A stretch of DNA of 64,000 nt, taken from contig NZ_CP059733.1 of NCBI RefSeq assembly GCF_000948985.2, positions 6,386,001-6,450,000 on the forward strand, given 5' to 3'. This DNA comes from Thalassomonas viridans (GTDB taxonomy: Bacteria; Pseudomonadota; Gammaproteobacteria; Enterobacterales; Alteromonadaceae). Positions 58,401 to 64,000 of the stretch are shown piece by piece. How positions within the stretch are numbered: position 1 is the first letter of the stretch; the number at the start of each line of letters is the position of its first letter. The notes below the pieces were generated by a model that saw only the letters and a program-made list of their open reading frames with translations, did no database searches and was not told the DNA's origin. Both the position numbers and the translations under genes were made by a program.

Positions 58401-60819
58401 AGATGAAAACGGCTATTACCAGTCGCCGCTGCTGCCCCCGGGCAGCTACAGCTTAACCCAGGCACAACCCCAAGCCTGGCTCGACGGCCGGGAAAGCCTG
58501 GGTTCTCTCGGCGGCACAGCCGGTAACGATGAATTTACCGCTATCCAACTAAACGCAGACAACAATGGCGAAGACTATAACTTCGGCGAGCGCGGCAGCT
58601 CCCTTGCCGGTTATGTCTACAGCGATATCAACGACAATGCCTTCAACGACAGCTTTGAAGCCGGCATAGCCGATGTGAGCATCACCCTGAGCGGCACAGA
58701 TCTCGACGGCTATCCGGTAAGCCGCCGGGTAACTACCGGCCGGGACGGCAGCTATATGTTTACCAGCCTGCCGCTGCCGTCGGCCCAAGGCTATACCGTC
58801 AGCGAACAGCAACCGGAAGGCACAATCGACGGCAGGGACAGCCTGGGTAACCTCGGCGGCCAGCTGGCCAACGATGAAATGAGCCGGATCGTCTTCAACC
58901 AGCACCCCAATGCCGCCCTGGACTATAACTTCGGCGAGCAGCTGGAAAATCCCGCCACCATCAGCGGCATGGTCTGGCTCGACGGCAACCATAACCGCCA
59001 GGAAGACGACAACAACGGCCAGGCCCTCTGGCTAGTGGACCTGCTGGAACACAGGCAGGATCCCGACAATTATACCGACACTATACTGATCGCCAGCACA
59101 GTCACCGCCAGCGACGGCAGCTACCGTTTCGACGGTTTGCCGCCGGGCATTTATGAAGTCCAGTTCCGCCATCCGCAAGGCGGCATGCTTTACGGCACCC
59201 CGGTATCCACCGCCCCCGGCGCCGATACCAGCAAAGGCACCATACGTAACCTGGTGCTCGGCGAAGGCGAGCAGGTGATCGAACAAAACCTGCCGGTTGA
59301 TCCGTCCGGTATCGTTTACGACAGCCAAACCCGCGAGCCGGTGGAAGGCGCGACGGTACGTATCAGCGGCCCGGCAGGTTTTAACGCTGACCGCGATCTG
59401 GTGGGCGGCAGCGCCAATGTCGAACAAATCACCGGCAGCGACGGTTTGTACCAGTTCCTGCTGTTCAGCACGGCGCCTACAGGCATCTATACCCTGGAAG
59501 TGACAGAGCCGGCCGGCTACCTGCCGGGACTGGCCAGAAGCATTCCCGCCTGTACCAATACCCTGGTGGTGGGAGCATCTTCCCTGCCGGCGCTGGTACA
59601 CGAACAGCACCAGCCTCCTGGGCTGGGCGCGCCGCTGCACGATGCAAATACCTGCCCGGGCAGCAGCGACCAACTCGATAGCAACAACAACAGCACCCAG
59701 TTCTACCTGAGTTTTATGCTCGATACCCAACTGCCGTCTGCCAACGTGGTCAACAACCATATACCGCTGGATCCCTACAGCGAGCAGCTGATTGCCATCA
59801 GCAAAAGTGCCGGCAAACAGAATGTTTCCCGCGGCGACCTGCTGCCCTACCAGATACTGGTGACCAACAACAGCGGCTTTACCCTGAACGAACTGGAGCT
59901 GGCGGATCAATTGCCGCCGGGCTTTAAGTATGTCGCCGGCAGCGCCAAAATCGACGGTATCGGCGACGAGCCCGAAAGCGACGGCCGCATCCTGAGCTGG
60001 GATGAATTTGCCCTGGAACCCGGACAGCGCCGGGTGATCGATTTGATCACAGTAATAGGCGCCGGTGTAGGCGAAGGCAAATACGTCAACCAGGCCTGGG
60101 TCAACGAAGCGGCCCTGGGCCAAAGGATTTCCAATATCGCCACCGCCGCCGTCAATGTTATCCCGGACCCGGTAATGGATTGCTCCGATCTGACCGGCAA
60201 GGTATTCGACGATGCCAATATCAACGGCTACCAAGACGAAAACGAAGCCGGGTTGCCCGGCGTACGCCTGGCCACGGCGCGCGGTTTATTGATCACCACA
60301 GATCAATATGGCCGCTACCATATTGCCTGCGCCGCCATTCCCAACGAAATGCGCGGCTCCAACTTTATTATCAAGGTCGACGAGCGCACCTTACCGTCCG
60401 GTTACCGTATCACCACGGAAAACCCCAGGGTGGTCAGGCTCACCCGGGGTAAGCTGGCCAAGGCCAACTTCGGCGCCAGTATCCACCGCGTGATCCGTAT
60501 CGAGGTCAATAACAAGACGTTTTCCGGCAAGAACTTAAATCCGGCTTACCAAAAGCAGCTGGAGCAAAGTGTCAAGCTGTTAGCAGTGGAACCTTCGGTA
60601 TTGCGCCTGGCCTACCAGCACCAGGGTGAAAGCGAACAAGAGATCAACGAGCGCCTTGACCTGTTGGAGCAGGCACTAAAACAGGTCTGGAAGCAATGCG
60701 ACTGCCGCTACCCGCTCACCATAGAAAGGGAAACCTTCCTGCGGCAAGTCCCGGTTCTTGAAGGAGTTAAAGCCCAAACTGAAAAGCCAGCCGCAGCCGG
60801 AGGACAAGGCCATGAATAA
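52435..60819 (+). CDS. Giant DUF11 / SdrD-B repeat surface protein, 2,794 aa
   Basis: Start ATG 52435 begins a signal peptide (MFQKLGLAIWLLTCVGLARA); a TTG at 52411 is less likely. Eight DUF11 domains start near residues 22, 149, 281, 404, 536, 688, 821 and 987 (pattern ADLxLxKxxxPxPVxxGxxxTYTLxVxNxGP). About nine SdrD-B repeats of 112-125 residues start near 1117 and run to 2170 (pattern SGxVxxDxNxDGxxDxxExGI, then a Ca-binding-like loop and YxFxNLxPxxY). A SdrD-B-like and carboxypeptidase-regulatory-like pair, another DUF11 domain (near 2450) and a final SdrD-B unit (near 2585) follow. There is no sortase signal and no autotransporter barrel. It overlaps the next gene, an OmpA/outer-membrane protein, by eight bases. 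Probably a surface adhesin or fibre; role inferred. Confidence 0.9.
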   Translation: MFQKLGLAIWLLTCVGLARAADVQISQLVDNTDPAIRGADITYRVSVLNGDNDTATNVKLEFPIPANTSFASVNDGRCSHAANLVTCNLGSMTGDGLGGPITDIDFTITTGVLTGSTVNVSATITADGDTDTTAVNSNNNYEDQNTTMDDGADLSLAISDSPDPAIAGGTLTYTLTASNAGPNDAGAAFNSTGVTLVNTLPGGVTFTSASGTGWSCGNSGQTVTCNRELITSGASAPDITLVTQITGQIAGTITDAATVSSITADPVSSNNTQTQDTSINQGTDLTLSKSVAAPVVGGSTTSFTLQPRNLGPYDADNLVVTDTLPSGFTYISAGGSGWSCAEAAQTVTCSRASYSVGATDDISIQTNVPASGTNITNSASISTTTSEQDTSNNSDSVTFSVVPDGADLSLNKSKTPDPVALGSDMTSVLTVSNAGPQATSGTLTVTDVLAAGETYKSYTGSNWTCNHAGGSPGGTVTCTYSANLAADATASTLRIVTTATTAGALGNTASVTDAGGQADGNSSNDSAGASVTATTSIADLAISKVVSDNNLSAAENSTTYTLVITNNGPDNITDPGPGSQAVYIQDDLPGYVSSVTGASPDTTGVTVAASVTSIGGAAFSCSGTSSVRCSLDDGETFNSGDSVTISIGVDRPMANGSFTNTATVSSEVLGDDDSSNNSDSANIDITPLADVEMLSPSIPVNPAKAGTEATIVLQFRNNGPSTADNVNLVHTFSPPAGRTYTLVSATPSEGSCGALAGNVLTCNGITLDRDENQSIILIVQPGWDGANTAWTLAGNTVISTTTDEQDNGINNMAANLDVSLAETDLLINNTDVTDPVGWSATPGAFPATLDNIIVYQVDVSNRGPSLATGLQFTYDMTPKAGKSVTFLCDSTSDTSCSAGTSLCDNTGVSVTGGSSLSLSCNVPDNSGNALNDRELEANTTTSRYLFFSADSAPDSTGDTHNTVATVSSNEDDTLPGNDSEAESTSVRVKVDLAVTKTASSSTVNINEPFEFNILVSSNGPGDSAQSTLLDTLPAGMELTATPVTAQGSCSGSAGSTSFSCDLGTINKDDSVAVTVPVRITSYLAGNITNTAEVESFGVDIDGSNDSDSDTVTMVKSSVAGTVFNDLNDDGLQDLASGESGIESVTITLTGTDDYGNAVSLTETNAGSSDYLFDNLSPGSYTLTQTQPGGFDDGLENAGGTIIGNSRSSDTITVTLASNSQLTDHDFAELGQASLAGSVWHDSDNDGIRDAGETLGISDVTLTLTGTDSTGAAVNLTTSSDNDGNYSFANLRPGTYAIGETQPSTWGDGLDSVGSAGGNLANDNLSNIVLGAGIGGTDYNFGEQGSSLSGTVYRDGNDNGIIDAGEAGIADVTITLTGTDDLGNNISETRQTDSDGNYSFHPLPASDGAGYLIKETQPANIFDGKDTLGSLGGVLADDQFTLVLGANVTGSGYNFGEGANFKSSLSGRVYIDADADGLYGNNETGIADVELTLSGTSNSGIGVILTTTTGSNGQYSFNNLVASNDQGYSISQKQPRLYLDGQESRSGRVIDGSRGTDKITAIVLRDNQNKTGYDFGELQDAGISGYVYLDSNRNGIKDNGETGIDKVTLTLTGEDIYGVDVELHTTTNSNGMYQFTGLLPSDASGYTIAETQPQHYSDGLESHEGQVLADSDQSDTITGLVLAADASISPLNFGEIHNASLAGQVFADTDNNGLKSAQEPGIPEVGLVLSGLDLWGNQIRQETTTDENGNYRFSHLPPSGDNGYRLSESQPQHYIDGLESIADQVIAGSNTGDSIGNIPLAADQALSGYRFAELYAGEINGEVFIDTDDNGLRRKGALGSGEIGESGIPGVGITLSGTDHLGNSVNLTTITDENGYYSFENLAPSDDNGYRLTENQPEGYSDSLESINGALVDGSQFSDVIGLPPLAPGQIQPQNNFAELSGLTLSGLVWVDDNDNGEIDSDEHLRIAGVEITVTGNSDSGAAISHTVTTDENGYYQSPLLPPGSYSLTQAQPQAWLDGRESLGSLGGTAGNDEFTAIQLNADNNGEDYNFGERGSSLAGYVYSDINDNAFNDSFEAGIADVSITLSGTDLDGYPVSRRVTTGRDGSYMFTSLPLPSAQGYTVSEQQPEGTIDGRDSLGNLGGQLANDEMSRIVFNQHPNAALDYNFGEQLENPATISGMVWLDGNHNRQEDDNNGQALWLVDLLEHRQDPDNYTDTILIASTVTASDGSYRFDGLPPGIYEVQFRHPQGGMLYGTPVSTAPGADTSKGTIRNLVLGEGEQVIEQNLPVDPSGIVYDSQTREPVEGATVRISGPAGFNADRDLVGGSANVEQITGSDGLYQFLLFSTAPTGIYTLEVTEPAGYLPGLARSIPACTNTLVVGASSLPALVHEQHQPPGLGAPLHDANTCPGSSDQLDSNNNSTQFYLSFMLDTQLPSANVVNNHIPLDPYSEQLIAISKSAGKQNVSRGDLLPYQILVTNNSGFTLNELELADQLPPGFKYVAGSAKIDGIGDEPESDGRILSWDEFALEPGQRRVIDLITVIGAGVGEGKYVNQAWVNEAALGQRISNIATAAVNVIPDPVMDCSDLTGKVFDDANINGYQDENEAGLPGVRLATARGLLITTDQYGRYHIACAAIPNEMRGSNFIIKVDERTLPSGYRITTENPRVVRLTRGKLAKANFGASIHRVIRIEVNNKTFSGKNLNPAYQKQLEQSVKLLAVEPSVLRLAYQHQGESEQEINERLDLLEQALKQVWKQCDCRYPLTIERETFLRQVPVLEGVKAQTEKPAAAGGQGHE

Positions 60820-63800
60820 GCATTTCAAACTGAGCAGTGTCGCCATTACTGTCGGCTTGTTATTAGCCCCCCAGTTGCAGGCAGCAGCGCAGGCAAACAC
60901 ACGGACAACAGGGCAACAGGAAAATTGCAACCAGCAATGCTCCCTGACGCCTGAAAGCGGCCGCACCGAGCATAACAGCCAGGTAAGCAACAGCATGCCC
61001 GGCGAAAACAGCGAGCGGGTGCTGGTGCGCAAACACTTTATTTTGCACCAGCTGCCGAATACCGAGGCAAGCCAAAGCCACGAGTTGGTCAAAGAAAGCG
61101 GCAGCGTTGCCGTCACGCAAGACACCAGTATCCGCTTTTATTCCGGCAAGCACTTTATTACCGATAAAACCCGGACGGAAATACAGCAGGTTATCGACCA
61201 GCTCAAAGGCAAACAGGCGCTGAAAATCCATTTTATCGGCCACGCCGACAGCCAGCGGTTAAGCGCCAATGCCCGTAAGGTTTACCGGGACAACCAGGAT
61301 CTGTCGGAGCACAGGGCAGATATCGTCGCCGGCATCTTCAAACAAGAGCTGGGCCTGACAAACGAGCAAATCACCACAGAAGGCAAGGCGGACCGCGAGC
61401 CGGTTGCCAGCAACGCCACTTTGGCGGGTATGGCGAAAAACCGCCGGGTGGAAGTGATCGCCAGCTACGAGCAAAGCCGGGAAATCCTGACAGACAACAA
61501 ACCTGAATTTAACCGTGAAGATATTTGTCACGGCCAACTTGAAGCGGTGGAAGGCCTGCGCATCACGGTAGACGGTAAACCACTGCAACCGGATGCCAGC
61601 CTCAGCAATGCCGACCAGCAACGCTGCGCCGATATCGCCCTGGAAAAAGCCGACATCCAGCTGCAATACGACAACCTCAGCGCACTGCCGCGCCTCAATA
61701 TCAATCATGCCCTGGTTAAAACAGACCAAGGACTGGAGCTAGTGGCGCAAGGTTACAGCAATTACCTGTATTTCATTGAAAAAGCAGAACTGTTGATTTT
61801 TGATGACAGCAGCCAGACGCCGCTGACCGCTATCGGCTTAGACAAGTCCCTCAAAGGCCGCTGGTTGATCCCGCAGGAGCTTACCGGAGAAAACTTCAGC
61901 TACCGCCTGAAAGTGTACGATCCCCGGGGCACTTTCGACCAGACGATAAAATTGCCGCTAAAGGTCAGCGAAGAGCTGGTGATAGCACAGGAGGCACTGC
62001 AGCCCCATCTGCTGGCCGGATACGGCGAGTCTACCCTTGGCAAACAAAACATCGCCATCAGCGGCGGCAGCCTGACCCTTAACGGCAGCAAGGTGCCAGC
62101 AAACCATAAAGTTTACTTCCTCGGCCGCGAACTACCGCTGAGCAAGCAACAGGGCTTTGTCCACCAGCAAATCCTGCCCAGCGCCGTCCATAGCGCCGAA
62201 GTAGCGATATTAGATGAAAAAGGCAACGGCCAGCTGATCCGCCGCGATCTGGAACTGGCGAAAAACAGCTGGTTTTACGTCGGCCTGGCAGACATCACCT
62301 TAGGCAAAAACAGCTCCGACGGCCCGGTGGAATTACTCACCGGCGATGACCACCATTACGACGGCGATCTCTTTGTCGACGGCCGCCTCGCCTTCTACAG
62401 CAAAGGCAAATGGCGCGACAGGTATAAGGTAACCGCCAGTGTCGACAGCCGCGAGCAGCCGTTAAACGAACTGTTTTCCAACTTCGCCGCCAAAGACCCC
62501 AACAGCCTGTTCCGACGCCTGGAGCAGGAAAACCATTACGCGGTCTATGGCGACGATTCCACCCTGGTAGAAGATGCACCGACTAAGGGCAAGTTCTACC
62601 TGAAAGTGGCAGACCAATACTCCCATGCTATGTGGGGAAACTTCCATACCAAATTCGACGATACCGAGCTAACCCGTATTGAGCGGGGGTTATACGGCGG
62701 ACAACTGGCCTGGAACAGCAGCGAATTCACCAGCTTCGGCCAACAGCAAAGCCAAATAGATCTGTTTGCCGCCGAGGCCGACACCAGTGCTGCCTATGAA
62801 CAACACAGGGGCACGGGCGGGTCTTTATATTACCTGCAGCACCAGGATATCACCCAAGGCTCGGAGCGGGTGTCGATAGAGATCCGCGATAAAAATTCCG
62901 ATCTGGTGCTAACCCGCATTCCGCTAAGCCCGGGTAGCGACTATGATATCGACTCCCTGCAGGGCCGGATTTTACTGACCAAGCCGCTGCCGTCCACCAG
63001 TGACGACGGCTTGTTGATCCGCGATGGCGGCATCTCAGGTCACCCCACTTACTTAGTGGTGAACTACGAATATGTGCCCGGCTTCGATGAACTCGACGAC
63101 TTGGCACTGGGGGGACGCGCCAGCCACTGGCTCAACGATTCCGTCAAACTGGGCTTCACCGCCAGCTCGCAGGAAGTCAGCGGTGAAAAACAAAAACTGC
63201 TGGGGCTGGATCTCACCTACCGCCATAGCGACAACAGCTACCTGAAACTAGAAGCCGCCCGCTCCGACGGCCTGGCCTTAAGCGCGCAGACTTCTGCCAA
63301 CGGCGGTTATAACTTCAACCCGATCGAAGGCGGCAACAGCCTGGTAAAAGCCGATGCCTACCGGGTGGAGTCCGCACTGGCCTTTAGCGACCTCGGCTTA
63401 AGCAGCCGGGGACTGGGGCAGTTCTACTGGCAGCAAAAAGAAGCCGGTTACCACGGCCTGAGACAGATCACACGATACGACACCGACCAAATCGGCGCCA
63501 ACCTCAGCTGGGGATTCAGTGAAGACACAAACCTGCGCCTGAAACTGGATAACCGCGAAGAAGACGGCGGCATCGACCAACTGACTGCCGAGCTTAACCT
63601 GGTCCAGCGCCTGGACGAACAGTGGCAGCTGAGCCTTGGGATACGTTCGGATGACACCAACGCCGACAACCCGAACAGCGAACCCGACAACCCGGGCAGA
63701 ACCGGCCAGAGAACCGATGTCGTATTGCAGCTGGATTACGATGCCCAAAACACCTGGTCAGCTTTTATTTTCGCCCAGGGCACAGCCGAGCACGACAACA

Positions 63801-64000
63801 GCCGCAACGCCAATAACCGGGTAGGTTTAGGCGGCGCTTACCAGCTCACCGACAAACTCAATCTTTCCGGTGAAATCTCCGACGGTAACTTAGGTTTCGG
63901 CAGCCAGATAGGCAGCGAATACCAGTATTCGGAAAACAGCAATGTTTATCTCAACTACCAGTTAGATCCGGACCGCAGCGACAACGGCCTGTCTGGTCGC
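60812..64000 (+). CDS. OmpA-domain outer-membrane partner of the giant protein (3' truncated)
   Basis: Starts at ATG 60812, inside the end of the giant gene (AGGA upstream), and stays open to the window edge (1,063 codons seen). Signal peptide (first about 26 residues, ending LQAAAQA). An OmpA/MotB-type domain lies near the N-terminus (about 105-225; IHFIGHADSQRLSANARKVY, NRRVEVIASY). Then a long strand-rich region with alternating polar/hydrophobic residues that resembles an outer-membrane barrel, including YVGLADITLGKN and FYLKVADQYSHAMWGNFHTKF. Pairing of such proteins with giant DUF11 proteins is seen in other marine bacteria. Likely anchors or exports its partner. Confidence 0.85.
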   Translation, partial: MNKHFKLSSVAITVGLLLAPQLQAAAQANTRTTGQQENCNQQCSLTPESGRTEHNSQVSNSMPGENSERVLVRKHFILHQLPNTEASQSHELVKESGSVAVTQDTSIRFYSGKHFITDKTRTEIQQVIDQLKGKQALKIHFIGHADSQRLSANARKVYRDNQDLSEHRADIVAGIFKQELGLTNEQITTEGKADREPVASNATLAGMAKNRRVEVIASYEQSREILTDNKPEFNREDICHGQLEAVEGLRITVDGKPLQPDASLSNADQQRCADIALEKADIQLQYDNLSALPRLNINHALVKTDQGLELVAQGYSNYLYFIEKAELLIFDDSSQTPLTAIGLDKSLKGRWLIPQELTGENFSYRLKVYDPRGTFDQTIKLPLKVSEELVIAQEALQPHLLAGYGESTLGKQNIAISGGSLTLNGSKVPANHKVYFLGRELPLSKQQGFVHQQILPSAVHSAEVAILDEKGNGQLIRRDLELAKNSWFYVGLADITLGKNSSDGPVELLTGDDHHYDGDLFVDGRLAFYSKGKWRDRYKVTASVDSREQPLNELFSNFAAKDPNSLFRRLEQENHYAVYGDDSTLVEDAPTKGKFYLKVADQYSHAMWGNFHTKFDDTELTRIERGLYGGQLAWNSSEFTSFGQQQSQIDLFAAEADTSAAYEQHRGTGGSLYYLQHQDITQGSERVSIEIRDKNSDLVLTRIPLSPGSDYDIDSLQGRILLTKPLPSTSDDGLLIRDGGISGHPTYLVVNYEYVPGFDELDDLALGGRASHWLNDSVKLGFTASSQEVSGEKQKLLGLDLTYRHSDNSYLKLEAARSDGLALSAQTSANGGYNFNPIEGGNSLVKADAYRVESALAFSDLGLSSRGLGQFYWQQKEAGYHGLRQITRYDTDQIGANLSWGFSEDTNLRLKLDNREEDGGIDQLTAELNLVQRLDEQWQLSLGIRSDDTNADNPNSEPDNPGRTGQRTDVVLQLDYDAQNTWSAFIFAQGTAEHDNSRNANNRVGLGGAYQLTDKLNLSGEISDGNLGFGSQIGSEYQYSENSNVYLNYQLDPDRSDNGLSGR

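Noticed and set aside
59032..60234. 400-codon minus-strand frame inside the giant gene
   Set aside because: Opposite the SdrD-B/DUF11 region, with no ribosome binding site and composition imposed by the repeats of the real gene.

Overview
The window reads as chromosomal DNA of a marine gammaproteobacterium of the Alteromonadales/Vibrio type, most likely a Thalassomonas-like member of the Colwelliaceae. This rests on gene content (MotY, a LafK-type sigma-54 activator, a secondary flagellar set, CcoG, AzlCD, giant DUF11/SdrD-B proteins) and is inference, not a database result. No tRNA, rRNA, CRISPR array, prophage or transposase gene is visible.

Layout. 1-4.3 kb: the 3' part of a MocR/PdxR-type regulator, two small uncharacterised genes, an AraC regulator and the AzlCD amino-acid exporter. 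4.4-9.8 kb, minus strand: ccoG, a PAS/sigma-54 activator, and a Cache-type sensor kinase cut by a 143-bp MITE-like element flanked by TA duplications. 9.9-12.8 kb: three 51-bp tandem repeats, a chemoreceptor and a small membrane protein. 12.8-27.8 kb: first flagellar block, with fliM-N-P-Q-R-flhB-flhA on the minus strand and motY-lafK-fliEFGHIJ on the plus strand. The leader between them holds a cyclic-di-GMP-I (GEMM) riboswitch. 28-39.3 kb: accessory genes (unknown membrane-anchored protein, GNAT enzyme, amidohydrolase, two tandem DUF6795-like paralogues beside a class-3 lipase, nucleoside transporter, LysR, phytanoyl-CoA dioxygenase-like, sugar isomerase/epimerase-like). 39.4-52 kb: second flagellar block, with flgN-flgM, a SymE-like gene, flgA, and flgBCDEFGHIJKL plus one unknown gene. 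52.4-64 kb: a 2,794-residue DUF11/SdrD-B surface protein and an overlapping OmpA-domain/outer-membrane partner that runs off the window.

How it works together. Gene order (motY-lafK-fliEFGHIJ opposite fliMNPQR-flhBA; flgMN and flgA beside flgB-L) matches the lateral flagellar systems of Vibrio and Aeromonas. FliM lacks the usual N-terminal CheY-binding motif and FlgJ lacks a muramidase domain, as expected for a secondary flagellum. LafK has a degenerate receiver and should activate sigma-54 promoters; a good candidate precedes flgB. FlgM should restrain the late sigma factor, which like flagellin, cap and stator genes is not in the window. The riboswitch would let c-di-GMP control motY-lafK, at the top of the hierarchy.

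Most unusual: short in-frame 'echoes' of the 3' ends of flgE, flgF and flgI sit directly after each gene and before the next one. They keep the C-terminal peptide while the DNA has diverged, and two of them are exactly 30-codon ORFs. Next are the lafK-leader riboswitch, the MITE-split kinase, and the lipase with its duplicated neighbours, which looks like an effector/immunity island.
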